A stretch of DNA of 64,000 nt from assembly GCF_017114995.1 (NCBI RefSeq), contig NZ_JABXKL010000032.1:124001-188000 (forward strand), read 5' to 3'. Every line of letters starts with the position of its first letter. Positions within the stretch are counted from its first letter, which is position 1. The stretch is from Nostoc sp. NMS9 (GTDB lineage: Bacteria > Cyanobacteriota > Cyanobacteriia > Cyanobacteriales > Nostocaceae). This document shows positions 55,737 to 64,000 of this stretch, one piece after another. The notes under the pieces were generated by a model. It did not search any database. It was given only the letters and a program-made list of their open reading frames with translations, and was not told the origin of the DNA. The translations under genes and the position numbers were made by a program.

Positions 55737-55874
55737 GCGATCGCCCTCTTCTTCCTCTGTTTTCTCTGCGCCTCTGTGGTTCGTTAAAAAAAAGCGATCA
55801 CTAACTTTTTATTGAAATGCGATCGCTCTCTTCTGTTCCTCTGTTTTCTCTGCACCTCTGTGGTTCGTTAAAAA
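55737..55874. repeat. Tandem pair of 82-bp repeat units with HIP1 core
   Basis: GCGATCGCCCTCTTCTTCCT and on to TGTGGTTCGTTAAAAA (55737-55790) recurs at 55819-55874 with a few changes. Each unit starts at a HIP1 octamer and ends in an A-run. The CTCTGCG/TTAAAAA part also resembles 14705-14750. Confidence 0.75.
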
Positions 55875-55876
55875 GA

Positions 55877-55905
55877 GCGTAGGCGAAGTCCGCCGAAGGC
55901 ATCGC
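55877..55905. repeat. Interspersed 29-bp GC-rich repeat
   Basis: GCGTAGGCGAAGTCCGCCGA plus AGGCATCGC, 26 of 29 matching the copy within the LysR gene (reverse complement). A longer variant lies at 56550-56593. Confidence 0.75.
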
Positions 55906-55938
55906 TAAATCTCACAGTGCGATCGCTCTACAATATTA

Positions 55939-56388
55939 TTAAGACTGCGGTGTAACACTACACGGATCAACAACTACAATCGCAGAAAAAGGTTTAAAAT
56001 CATCAATATTAAATGTAAGTAGATGCGTAATCTGGTGTGTTATCATGGCCGCAACTAAACGTGCATCATGCACCTGTTTTCCCATGACTTGGTATTTAAC
56101 AATTAGAGATTCCCACTCACCAAAAATAGCACGTGTATCAAGGTGTAGTATAAATATATTATTGAGTTTATCAGTTTCTTCTAATGCTTGAGCCGTGGAT
56201 AACCCTAAACCATTACTATTAATTGGTCTTGTAGCAACAGCCTAAAATCCAATGAGATTCTGTGGAATTATATATAATAATTCCCCTTGTCTCTTGAGCA
56301 TCAATATCGCTCTTTGAGTATCAAAGTGCATTGGGCTATTCTTCTGCACCAAACGCACCAAAATATTAGTATCTACCAAATAGCTCAT
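55939..56388 (-). pseudogene. PIN-domain toxin (VapC-like) with an in-frame amber codon
   Basis: ATG at 56386-56388 gives SYLVDTNILVRLVQKNSPMH (PIN acidic residue in VDTN), IPQNLIGF, then TAG at 56242-56244, after which the same frame continues AVATRPINSNGLGLSTAQAL, LHLDTRAIFGEWESLIVKYQ, HDARLVAAMITHQITHLLTF and NIDDFKPF to a stop at 55939. The stop replaces the tryptophan usual in the Q-N-L-x-x-FW-AVATRP motif of these nucleases, so a single change inactivated the 149-residue toxin. The rest of the frame is undamaged, so decay is recent. It overlaps the antitoxin stop by ATGA. Confidence 0.85.
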
Positions 56389-56528
56389 AACATTTCATCT
56401 TCTCTGGTGTAAATACTCTCTCGACTAATCGCGTCATCTGAAAGTGCTGGTGCCAAAGAAAAAGCAGGACTATTTATTAAATCTGTTAATATAGCCTCCC
56501 ATTCTTCCTGATAAAAAAGCACAGTCAT
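56385..56528 (-). CDS. Antitoxin partner of the PIN toxin, probably 5' truncated
   Basis: A 47-aa frame from ATG 56526-56528 reads TVLFYQEEWEAILTDLINSP, AFSLAPALSDDAISRESIYT, REDEML and stops in an ATGA overlap with the toxin start, the usual antitoxin-toxin coupling. No DNA-binding N-terminus is present, and the 29/45-bp-type repeat at 56550-56593 begins 22 bp upstream, suggesting loss of the original 5' end. No family is identified. Confidence 0.55.
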   Translation of the reverse strand: MTVLFYQEEWEAILTDLINSPAFSLAPALSDDAISRESIYTREDEML

Positions 56529-56603
56529 CGCCTGCAAAATCTCCACAGTGCGTTGGCGTAGCCTCTCGTAGCGTCTTGTAGAGAATGCATCGCCTATCTT
56601 TTC

Positions 56604-59600
56604 CTAACTAATTGTCCGTTTTATCGGTATTTCTATCCAGAACTCACAGCCATTCTCAGGTTCAGAAATACACTTGATATTACCGCCGTGTTTTTCCACA
56701 ATAATTTGGTAGCTAATAGATAACCCTAAGCCAGTACCTTGTCCAGGTTGTTTAGTGGTAAAGAAAGGTTCAAAGATGCGCGATCGCACAATCTCTGGAA
56801 TCCCACAACCATTGTCAGCAATCCAAATCAGAACAGTATTCCCTTGTATGGCTTCTGTACGTATCCAAATTTTAGGATTGTCAATTATTTTTCCACTAGT
56901 TGCTGAGTTTTCCAGTGCATCGATCGCGTTGTTGAGAATATTCATAAACACCTGATTCATCTGGGCTGCATAGCAGACTACTAGGGGCAATTCACCATAT
57001 TGCTTAACTACCTCAATAGTAAAAGAATTAGTTTGTGGTTGCAGTCTATGTTGTAAAATTAGCAAAGTACTGTCGATACCTTCATGAAGATCAACGGGCT
57101 TCATTCCTGCTTCGTCAAGTCGAGAAAAACTTCGTAACGACAAGACTAATTGAGAGATCCGATCTGCCCCCATCTTCATCGAAGTAAGAATTTTGGGCAA
57201 GTCATCATTAATAAAATCTAAATCTAGTGCTGCTACTTGCTTTTTAATTTCCTCTGTTGTCTTAGGATACTGTTTCTGATAAAGGCGCAGTAATTTAAAT
57301 AAATTTTCGGTATGTTCAGTAACATAAGTGATGTTGCCATAAATGAAACTAATCGGGTTATTAATTTCATGTGCTACACCAGCAACTAACTGCCCTAAGC
57401 CTGCCATTTTCTCACTTTGAATTAACTGGCTCTGAGTGTGCTGTAATTCTTTAAGAGTCTGGGTGATTTCTTCTTTTTGACGTTGAGTTTGTTCCAGTAA
57501 TTCTGCTTGCTGAAGTCCTACGCCTAACTGAGTACCAATTTGCATCAACAAATCTACCTCATCTTCTTGCCAATCACGGGGTTTGATATTTTGATAAGCT
57601 GCTAGCAATCCCCAAAGTTTCTCACCCTGAAAAATCGGCACAATCATATATGCCCTAGCCTCCATTAGTTCAATCAGGGCAATATAAGAAATAGAATCAT
57701 CGGTGCTGTAAATATCCTTAATCACAAGAGTTTTGCCATTAGCAAAATCCCCGCCTTGGGTTTCTTGCAAGTAATTACTTGCATAGGTGTAGCCCGTCGC
57801 AGACATTGCAGGTACAATTTCCTTTACTGGTGTCCAACCTTGGGCTAAAGACTCAGCAACAAATTCGCCACTCCAATCAGTCCCGAATCGATAGATTGTC
57901 ACTCGGTCAACTTCCAATAGCCGTCGGACTTCTTCTGTACTGGTCGCAAAAATGGTGTCAATATCAAGAGAGTGGCGGATTTTCTCCACTGTTGCAGCTA
58001 AAGCCTTCTGTCTTTCGGTTGCTTTCCGTTCTCGTTGGGCGGCTTTAGCCAGTTTTTGGGCTTGCACCTGCATCTGTGTCAAGGATTCAGCTTGCTGTAA
58101 TGCTACCCCCAATTGAACGCCAACTTGTGCTAGCAAGTTGATTTCTTCATCTTGCCAATAACGAGGCTGAGAGTTTTGATAAGCTACTAGTAATCCCCAC
58201 AGCTTTTCACCCTGAGAAATTGGTACAAAAACTTCATTACGTGCATACTTACCCGCTTGTTTTCGTTGCACAAGAACGCGTTCTGTCACAGGCTGCGGCT
58301 TAACCATTGGTGTCCAGCCATCAACAATGGAATCAGCCACAAATTCTCCACTCCAATCAGGATAGAAGCGATAAATTGCGACTCGTTCCACTTCTAATAG
58401 CCGACGAACTTCTTGAGTAGTGGTTTTAAATATGGCTTCAATTTCAAGAGACTGACGAATTTTTTCTACTGTGTGCGCCAACGCCCTTTGCCTTTCAGCA
58501 GCTTTGCTGATATCTGCTGCTTGGATTTGCATTTGTTGGATAAATTCTGCTTGCTGCAAAGCCACACCTAGTTGGGTGCCCACTTGAGTAAGCAAGTAAA
58601 CCTCATCTTTTTGCCAATCACGAGATCCAGCATTTTGGTACGCTGCTAGCAAGCCCCAAAGCTTCTGACCGTGGTAAATGGCAACGATCGCATAAGCTCT
58701 TGCTTGATATATCTCTAAAATTTTAATGTAGCAGTCACTAAAGCCTGAATTGTAAATATCATTACAAATTCGGTACACTTCACACTGAGTGAAGCTCCCA
58801 CCCTCTGTATCTTGTAAATAGGTATCAGCGACTGGAGGTTTAGCTAAATCTTTGGCGCTACATTCGCTGACGTTCTCTTTCAATTCCGGCCGTTGCGACT
58901 GTTGATGTATGAGGGAAACCCAACCCTCTGCCACTGATTCAAACACGAATTCACCACTCCAATCGGGATTGAAGCGATAAATAGCCACGCGGTCAGCATT
59001 TAGCAGCTGTCTAAGTTCTGCAGTGGTTGTGTGGAAAATGCTTTCCAAATCTAGGGACTGGCGAATTTTCTCAATGGTGATGGCTATGGTTTTCTGCCAT
59101 TGGGCTGCTTTTTCTCTGGCTTTTGCTTGAGCTAGTTCTGCTGATTGTAGTTTTACTTGTTCCAGGTAATCTGCTTGTTGTAAAGCAACTCCTAGATGTT
59201 CGGCGATTAATTGCACAAACTCAATTTCTGATGCTTCCCATTTTCGAGGACTACCACACTGATGAATACACAACAATCCCCATAAATCTTTACCTTTAAT
59301 CAAGGGGGCAGTTATATTGGCACGTACTTGGAATTTTTCTAGAATTTGGATGTAGCAATCACTGGCATTAACTTGATAAATATCAGCTATTGCTCTAATT
59401 CGACCTTGCTGATAAAGTCCTGCGAACTCCTCATTAAAGCAATGGTCGCGCAGTTTGACTGCTAGTGCCGAATCCCATTCTGTTGCCACATCTTCATAGA
59501 TAAATTCCCCTTCCCATGCCAAATCAGGATAAAAACGAAACACGCCAACCCGATCGCTTTTGAGAAGTTGGCGGACTTCAGTGACTGTAATTTTGAAGAT

Positions 59601-59753
59601 AGTTTCTATGTCTAGAGACTCCCGAATACGGGCAATAACTCCAGATAAGGCTTTTTGTTGCTCATTCTGACGCAAGGAGCATGTTACATCTGAATGAGAT
59701 TCTTGCCGTTCTGAATTTGGTTGTATGGGTTGAGTAGTAGAGGAGTTTTCCAT
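56604..59753 (-). CDS. Sensor histidine kinase with four GAF domains, 1049 aa
   Basis: Four similar GAF domains (about residues 35-205, 225-410, 430-570 and 600-780) each contain RVxIYRFxxDWSGEFV-type sequence ([40 protein letters not shown]) and end [10 protein letters not shown] coiled coil and HisKA follow with His795 ([20 protein letters not shown]), then HATPase with [25 protein letters not shown] and [12 protein letters not shown]. No cysteine for bilin attachment stands out at the usual phytochrome positions, so the ligands are unknown. There is no membrane segment. The kinase core is close to that of the 62344 protein, and both have an HEINNP H-box. Confidence 0.9.
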   Translation of the reverse strand: MENSSTTQPIQPNSERQESHSDVTCSLRQNEQQKALSGVIARIRESLDIETIFKITVTEVRQLLKSDRVGVFRFYPDLAWEGEFIYEDVATEWDSALAVKLRDHCFNEEFAGLYQQGRIRAIADIYQVNASDCYIQILEKFQVRANITAPLIKGKDLWGLLCIHQCGSPRKWEASEIEFVQLIAEHLGVALQQADYLEQVKLQSAELAQAKAREKAAQWQKTIAITIEKIRQSLDLESIFHTTTAELRQLLNADRVAIYRFNPDWSGEFVFESVAEGWVSLIHQQSQRPELKENVSECSAKDLAKPPVADTYLQDTEGGSFTQCEVYRICNDIYNSGFSDCYIKILEIYQARAYAIVAIYHGQKLWGLLAAYQNAGSRDWQKDEVYLLTQVGTQLGVALQQAEFIQQMQIQAADISKAAERQRALAHTVEKIRQSLEIEAIFKTTTQEVRRLLEVERVAIYRFYPDWSGEFVADSIVDGWTPMVKPQPVTERVLVQRKQAGKYARNEVFVPISQGEKLWGLLVAYQNSQPRYWQDEEINLLAQVGVQLGVALQQAESLTQMQVQAQKLAKAAQRERKATERQKALAATVEKIRHSLDIDTIFATSTEEVRRLLEVDRVTIYRFGTDWSGEFVAESLAQGWTPVKEIVPAMSATGYTYASNYLQETQGGDFANGKTLVIKDIYSTDDSISYIALIELMEARAYMIVPIFQGEKLWGLLAAYQNIKPRDWQEDEVDLLMQIGTQLGVGLQQAELLEQTQRQKEEITQTLKELQHTQSQLIQSEKMAGLGQLVAGVAHEINNPISFIYGNITYVTEHTENLFKLLRLYQKQYPKTTEEIKKQVAALDLDFINDDLPKILTSMKMGADRISQLVLSLRSFSRLDEAGMKPVDLHEGIDSTLLILQHRLQPQTNSFTIEVVKQYGELPLVVCYAAQMNQVFMNILNNAIDALENSATSGKIIDNPKIWIRTEAIQGNTVLIWIADNGCGIPEIVRSRIFEPFFTTKQPGQGTGLGLSISYQIIVEKHGGNIKCISEPENGCEFWIEIPIKRTIS

Positions 59754-59850
59754 TCCCAGTGGGACTTTAAATATTGAAAGTCTTCTATTTCATGATTCCC
59801 GTTGCGATCGCAAAGGTAACAGTTATTTCCTGGGCTATCATACAAAATAG

Positions 59851-59881
59851 TGTAGGGACACGATAGTATCGCGTCCCTACA
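59851..59881. terminator. Palindrome downstream of the petN unit
   Basis: TGTAGGGACACGATA (59851-59865) pairs with TATCGCGTCCCTACA (59867-59881) with one mismatch. On the minus strand it follows the stop of the 53-aa gene by 25 bp. It is a GTAGGGAC variant of the GTAGAGACG palindrome family. Confidence 0.6.
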
Positions 59882-59906
59882 AAAAGATTTTTCAATTACA
59901 AGAAAA

Positions 59907-60068
59907 TTATCGCCGCTTGGGAGTGGCGCTGCGGGTGGTACGTTTTTCTTCATCTCGGCGACGGCGATCGCGCCAATCTGCCAGGGTCAAATAACCAATA
60001 CCACCAGTGACTACTACGAGCAGCACTACAGCAAATAAAGCCAAAATATTCAAGAATGGACTTTCCAC
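59907..60068 (-). CDS. Tiny single-pass membrane protein downstream of petN, 53 aa
   Basis: Reading from GTG 60066-60068: ESPFLNILALFAVVLLVVVT, GGIGYLTLADWRDRRRRDEE, then KRTTRSATPKRR and stop TAA at 59907. One membrane helix is followed by YLT-x2-WRDRRRR and a basic tail, which looks like a small thylakoid subunit (NDH-1 or b6f associated) rather than chance sequence. The start lies seven bases after the petN stop, so the two genes are transcribed together. Identity is not settled; an NdhP-like small NDH-1 subunit is one thought. Confidence 0.7.
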   Translation of the reverse strand: MESPFLNILALFAVVLLVVVTGGIGYLTLADWRDRRRRDEEKRTTRSATPKRR

Positions 60069-60075
60069 AATGCCT

Positions 60076-60165
60076 CTACAGTCCGTTACGTCCCCACACT
60101 ACCATTGCAATTGACCAAGTGAACACAACTAACAGCGATACCCAACCTAGTGTCAAAATCTCCAT
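60076..60165 (-). CDS. petN: Cytochrome b6-f complex subunit 8 (PetN)
   Basis: Reading from ATG 60163-60165, the 29-residue product is [20 protein letters not shown] followed by MVVWGRNGL, essentially the canonical PetN sequence. It is the smallest subunit of the b6f complex, a single thylakoid helix needed for complex stability. It is co-transcribed with the 53-aa gene downstream and sits between two unrelated histidine kinase genes. Confidence 0.97.
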   Translation of the reverse strand: MEILTLGWVSLLVVFTWSIAMVVWGRNGL

Positions 60166-60426
60166 AGTCCCATTTTTCAAATAATTACAAAAGGTTTCTA
60201 ATATTTATCATACAGGGATTGGGCAGGCTGAGATTTTTTTATCAATGACATTGTAAGTTTTGCGTGCGAGCACAAAAAAGACACCAAACAAATTTTCTTG
60301 ATACGCTAGTATTTTAAGCAACGATAAAGACGAATGTAAAAAAGTAGCGATCGCGCTTTCTGACTTAATGATTTGGGAATACTAGGGCTATGCGTATATA
60401 TTTACAATCGAGCAACCCCTAATATC

Positions 60427-62313
60427 ATGCCGACATTTTTCAACTATTCTTTTCACTCCAGCGGTTTTATTCCTCACGGACATTGTTATCTCTGGCAAAC
60501 TGGATTAGTTTGGCTCCACATTATTTCTGATGCCACGATCGCTCTAGCCTATTATTCTATTCCCTTCTTACTGATTTACTTTATTTCCAAGCGTAAAGAC
60601 GTTCCTTTCAATGGAGTCTTTTTGTTATTTGGTGCTTTTATTATTGCCTGCGGTACTGGACACTTGATGGATATTTGGACACTTTGGCATCCAGACTATT
60701 GGGTTGCAGGTAGTTTAAAAGCTTTAACTGCCATTATTTCGATATATACGGCATTTGCGTTATTTTATCTCATGCCTCAAGCTCTGACACTACCCAGTCC
60801 AGCCCAGTTAGAAGTTATTAATCGAGCGCTTTCAACTGAAATTGTCGAGCGCAAGCGCATCGAAAAAGAATTACGCTTTGCAGAAGAAGTTGCTCAAAAC
60901 TCCAGCCAAGCCAAGAGTGAATTTCTTGCCAATATGAGTCATGAACTACGCACACCTCTTAACGGTATTCTGGGCTATACACAAATTCTCCAACGCACAG
61001 AGTCTTTGAGTGAAAAAGGACGCAAAGGAGTCAGCATCATTTATCAATGTGGTTCTCATCTTTTAACCCTAATTAATGATGTCCTGGATCTCTCCAAAAT
61101 AGAAGCCCGGAAACTAGAATTGTATCCTGTTGATTTCTACTTGCCTGCCTTTATAGATAGCGTGACTGAAATTTGTCGCATCCGGGCAGAGCAAAAGGTG
61201 ATCGCATTTCACGTCCAACTCGATTCTGATTTGCCAACGGGCATTCATACTGATGAAAAACGCTTGCGGCAAGTACTGATTAACTTGCTTAGTAATGCGA
61301 TTAAATTTACTAATGAAGGCAGTGTCACCTTCATAGTTAAGGTCATTGCTCAACAATTAAATACTAATGGAAAAATTAACTACAAAATTCGCTTTGAGGT
61401 AATAGATACTGGTGCAGGGATAATCCCTGAACAAGCCCAGAAAATCTTCCAACCCTTTGAACAAGTGGGAAATCAAAAACGACAATCTGAAGGTACAGGC
61501 TTAGGATTAGCAATCAGCCAAAACATTGTTTTGTTGATGGGTGGTCAAATTCAAGTGCAAAGTACCTTATGCAAAGGTAGTACTTTCTGGTTTGAGGCAG
61601 AATTCCCGGAATCTAAAGACTGGGCAAAGGTTTCTAGAGTAGTTGAGCAAGGAACAATTATTGGTTATCAAGGACAAAGCCGCACCATTTTGATTGCGGA
61701 TGACAAATGGGAAAATCGATCGGTAATTGTAAATTTACTAGAGCCAGTTGGGTTTACTGTTGTAGAAGCTAGTCAGGGTCAGGAAGGATGGGAAAAGGCT
61801 TTAGCCCACAAACCAGACTTGATTATCACTGACCTCGTGATGCCTATATTGAATGGATTTGAGTTGATCGAACGTTTGCGTCAATCTGAGCAATTTAAAG
61901 AGATTGCTGTCATCGCTTCCTCAGCCAGTGTGTTTGCAGCTGACCAGTACAAGAGTATTGATGTCGGTGCAAATGCATTTCTACCAAAGCCTGTAGAAGC
62001 TGAAACACTGCTAGAAATGCTACGACAATTTTTGCAACTAGAATGGATTTTTGACGGCAAGGTAAATGAAATCAAAAAAACCGATACAGATGCTTTGGAT
62101 CGACCAAATGAGATGATTTATCCTGGCAAAGAGGTTTTACAAGAATTACTCGAGCTAACACAAGACGGCGATATTCAAAAAATTTTGGAACTAGCCGAGG
62201 AACTTTCTAAATCTGATGAGCATTTAAGCATTTTTACCCAGCAGATCGTCCAGCTTGCTAGTAATTTCCAACTTAAACGTTTGGAAACTTTTATTCAACA
62301 ATATATCAATTAA
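60427..62313 (+). CDS. Ethylene-binding-domain hybrid histidine kinase
   Basis: ATG at 60427 (MPTFFNYSFHSSG) is chosen over TTG 54 bp upstream. Residues about 25-125 form the three-helix ethylene-binding domain: SDATIALAYYSIPFLLIYF (Asp35), LLFGAFIIACGTGHLMDIWT with the copper ligands Cys75 and His79, then SLKALTAIISIYTAFALFYL. These match plant ETR1 Cys65/His69 and its D-x6-Y-x2-IP helix. A coiled coil, HisKA (His172, NMSHELRTPLN), HATPase (GTGLGLAIS), a receiver (Asp469, ITDLVMPILNGF) and a C-terminal helical tail follow. Unlike most ETR1 types, there is no GAF domain. A second kinase gene begins 30 bp downstream. Confidence 0.9.
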   Translation: MPTFFNYSFHSSGFIPHGHCYLWQTGLVWLHIISDATIALAYYSIPFLLIYFISKRKDVPFNGVFLLFGAFIIACGTGHLMDIWTLWHPDYWVAGSLKALTAIISIYTAFALFYLMPQALTLPSPAQLEVINRALSTEIVERKRIEKELRFAEEVAQNSSQAKSEFLANMSHELRTPLNGILGYTQILQRTESLSEKGRKGVSIIYQCGSHLLTLINDVLDLSKIEARKLELYPVDFYLPAFIDSVTEICRIRAEQKVIAFHVQLDSDLPTGIHTDEKRLRQVLINLLSNAIKFTNEGSVTFIVKVIAQQLNTNGKINYKIRFEVIDTGAGIIPEQAQKIFQPFEQVGNQKRQSEGTGLGLAISQNIVLLMGGQIQVQSTLCKGSTFWFEAEFPESKDWAKVSRVVEQGTIIGYQGQSRTILIADDKWENRSVIVNLLEPVGFTVVEASQGQEGWEKALAHKPDLIITDLVMPILNGFELIERLRQSEQFKEIAVIASSASVFAADQYKSIDVGANAFLPKPVEAETLLEMLRQFLQLEWIFDGKVNEIKKTDTDALDRPNEMIYPGKEVLQELLELTQDGDIQKILELAEELSKSDEHLSIFTQQIVQLASNFQLKRLETFIQQYIN

Positions 62314-62343
62314 TTTGAGTTAAATTTCAATTGTTAATTCATC

Positions 62344-63606
62344 ATGCCCAAGACCTCAGATGCTGGATTTATTTTGATTGTGGATGATAATCCAACAAAT
62401 TTATCTGTGCTGTGTGAAGCGCTTAATAGTGAGGGTTTTCGTTTTCGGGTTGCAGTCGATGGAGAAAGTGCGATCGCTCAAGCTGAACGCAATCAACCAG
62501 AGTTGATTTTGCTGGATGTACAAATGCCCGGTATTGACGGATTTGAAACTTGTCGCCGCCTCAAAGCCAATCCTGTTACCCAAAACATTCCGATTATTTT
62601 CACCACTGCTTTAGCAGATACAGAGAGCAAAACGAAGGGATTTTCCCTTGGTGCAGTTGACTATATCCCTAAACCGTTTGCACAAGAGGAAGTCATTGCG
62701 AGAGTGCGCGTACATTTACAACTCAAACAATTGACTGAATCTTTGGAACAACAAGTTAGCGATCGCACCAAGGCTTTGCAAAAAGCTCAAGTCCAACTAG
62801 TGCAGCAAGAGAAACTATCAACACTCGGAGAGCTAATCGCTGGTATTGGCCATGAAATCAATAACCCTATCAACTTTATTTCCAGCAATATTCCACCCTT
62901 GCAAGAACATATTACAGCAGTAACCGAGTTGCTTCTACTATATGAACAAGAGTATCCAAACCCAACAGCCCAAATTACCAATACTATTAAAAACTTGGAT
63001 CTAAACTTTGTTCTCGAAGATATGGGAAAAATCTTGAACTCACTCCAGATAGGAAGCGAAAGAATTCAAAACCTTTCTAATTCACTCCGCAACTTCTCTC
63101 GTTCAGATAGTGATGCCAAAATACCTGCTGATTTGCACCAAGGAATAGATAGTACACTGGTGATTTTACAACACCGCCTCAAGGCTAATGGCGATCGTCC
63201 TGGCATTGAAGTTATTAAAACTTATGGAATATTACCAGAGGTAAACTGCTATCTAGGGCAGATGAATCAAGTATTTATGAACATTTTAGCAAATGCAATT
63301 GATGCCCTTGATGAAGCTATAATAGAAGGCAAAATGAGCAATCTAATTCCTCAGATTAAAATTGCAACAGAAATAGATTCTGAACAATTGGTTATAATTC
63401 GGATTGCTGACAATGGGATTGGTATTCCTGAACGGCTTAAAAAACGCTTGTTTGAGCCGTTGTTTACCACAAAAACTGTTGGAAAAGGTACTGGACTTGG
63501 CTTGTCGATCGCATATCAAATAGTTGTAGAAAAACACAAAGGTGTTTTAGAAGTGAGTTCTCAACCTGGTATGGGAACCGAGTTTATCATCAAAATTCAT
63601 ACATGA
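62344..63606 (+). CDS. Response regulator-histidine kinase (REC-HisKA-HATPase)
   Basis: The 420-aa protein has an N-terminal receiver (about 8-125; Asp58 in LILLDVQMPGIDGFETCRRL) joined by a coiled coil to HisKA (His170, GHEINNPINFISSNIPPLQE) and HATPase ([42 protein letters not shown]). It is likely to be phosphorylated through its receiver by the ethylene-binding-domain kinase (30-bp gap, same strand) and then to act on a further partner. No output regulator is adjacent in the window. Confidence 0.9.
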   Translation: MPKTSDAGFILIVDDNPTNLSVLCEALNSEGFRFRVAVDGESAIAQAERNQPELILLDVQMPGIDGFETCRRLKANPVTQNIPIIFTTALADTESKTKGFSLGAVDYIPKPFAQEEVIARVRVHLQLKQLTESLEQQVSDRTKALQKAQVQLVQQEKLSTLGELIAGIGHEINNPINFISSNIPPLQEHITAVTELLLLYEQEYPNPTAQITNTIKNLDLNFVLEDMGKILNSLQIGSERIQNLSNSLRNFSRSDSDAKIPADLHQGIDSTLVILQHRLKANGDRPGIEVIKTYGILPEVNCYLGQMNQVFMNILANAIDALDEAIIEGKMSNLIPQIKIATEIDSEQLVIIRIADNGIGIPERLKKRLFEPLFTTKTVGKGTGLGLSIAYQIVVEKHKGVLEVSSQPGMGTEFIIKIHT

Positions 63607-63731
63607 GAACAATATTTAATTGATTACACAACTGCTTTAGCATTTATCATATTGGAGACTGGGAAAGAATTTTCCTAATACCCAATACTTAATTTATATA
63701 TAGGGTGAACCCAACTTTAGATCCTCAATTA

Positions 63732-64000
63732 ATGGCAGAACGCATAGAATCCCTCAAGGCTGGAATAATTGGGGGTTTATCTGTGTGTTTTAGCTTCGTG
63801 ATCGCTAGTCTGTTGAATACTTTAGTACTGGCAAAGTATTTTCAGATACTCGCAAGTCTGCAAAGCGATCTTAACTGGCACTTGTGGGTAAGTGGTGCAG
63901 TTGCAACTTTTACTGGTTTCCTATTTGGTGTCACCTACCGCTATATCATCCGCTCCGATCCAAATCCTCAACTCAAAGCTGGTGGCGTGTTAGCCTTTGG
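63732..64000 (+). CDS. Conserved membrane protein, C-terminus cut by window edge
   Basis: ATG at 63732 (MAERIESLKAGIIGGLSVCF) opens a frame to the edge, 89 codons in view. An alternative GTG at 63705 would add MNPTLDPQL. It has at least two membrane helices (IIGGLSVCFSFVIASLL; LWVSGAVATFTGFLFGVTYR) followed by a basic loop (RYIIRSDPNPQLKAGG). Not assigned to a named family, although similar proteins are common in cyanobacteria and plastid-bearing plants. Confidence 0.65.
   Translation, partial: MAERIESLKAGIIGGLSVCFSFVIASLLNTLVLAKYFQILASLQSDLNWHLWVSGAVATFTGFLFGVTYRYIIRSDPNPQLKAGGVLAF

Noticed and set aside
59684..59953. 89-aa minus-strand frame upstream of the multi-GAF kinase
   Set aside because: It overlaps the kinase start and the 53-aa gene end in other frames and crosses a palindrome; the kinase ATG at 59753 is sufficient.

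Overview
The window reads as chromosome of a filamentous, Nostoc/Anabaena-like cyanobacterium. Supporting evidence: many HIP1 octamers (GCGATCGC), tandem heptamer repeats of the TGGGCAT, ATTCAAA and TGACTAA types, an overlooked petN gene for the cytochrome b6f complex, a Ycf46-type ATPase, a CCB2/CCB4-type cytochrome assembly factor, DUF3155, DUF3611 and DUF2808 proteins, a split three-gene pnt transhydrogenase, and very large multi-GAF and hybrid histidine kinases.

Layout. 1-3.2 kb: end of a DUF202 protein, a secreted protein, and a CadD-type exporter divergent from a LysR regulator. 3.3-4.0 kb: a pentapeptide-repeat protein with a small partner. 4.4-14 kb: an ABC ATPase and double permease, then (after an inserted segment carrying a secreted protein and an AAA/WD40 gene remnant) a substrate-binding lipoprotein, a Cache hybrid histidine kinase and a REC-GGDEF diguanylate cyclase. 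14-24 kb: housekeeping genes (aat, serS-rseP-nth-rpsN, a CCB-type factor, DUF3155) and a Hik2/CSK-like GAF histidine kinase. 24-28 kb: an AT-rich two-gene unit with a 908-aa protein kinase of unusual architecture. 28.5-33.3 kb: three secreted proteins that share modules (SLH, beta-helix plus SLH, and a lone C-terminal module), with a 275-bp identical tract in two of them. 33.7-36.5 kb: a NACHT (bacterial NLR-like) gene broken by a one-base frameshift, divergent from a small membrane protein. 36.8-44 kb: sbcC, a peptidoglycan-binding/SPOR protein, an SH3 protein and a Ycf46-like AAA ATPase. 44.1-45.4 kb: a lone HNH-type protein followed by a 37-bp tandem duplication. 45.4-49.5 kb: the conserved rpmH-rnpA-PH-yidC-khpB cluster with DUF177 and DUF2808 genes. 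50.2-53.2 kb: pntAA-pntAB-pntB. 53.3-55.6 kb: a radical SAM protein paired with TcmP. 55.9-56.5 kb: a decayed PIN toxin and its antitoxin. 56.6-63.6 kb: a signalling cluster containing a four-GAF histidine kinase, petN with a second tiny membrane protein, a histidine kinase with a complete ethylene-binding domain, and a REC-histidine kinase. The right edge cuts a membrane protein gene.

How genes work together. The strongest functional story is the 4.4-14 kb locus, where one solute-binding lipoprotein may serve both an importer and a histidine kinase with c-di-GMP output. The conflict or defence candidates are the kinase pair, the broken NACHT gene, the HNH gene and TcmP/radical SAM. They are scattered among housekeeping genes, and none can be shown from sequence alone to be defensive. 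Intergenic DNA carries several families of small repeats and MITE-like elements. I saw no tRNA, rRNA, CRISPR array or transposase gene.
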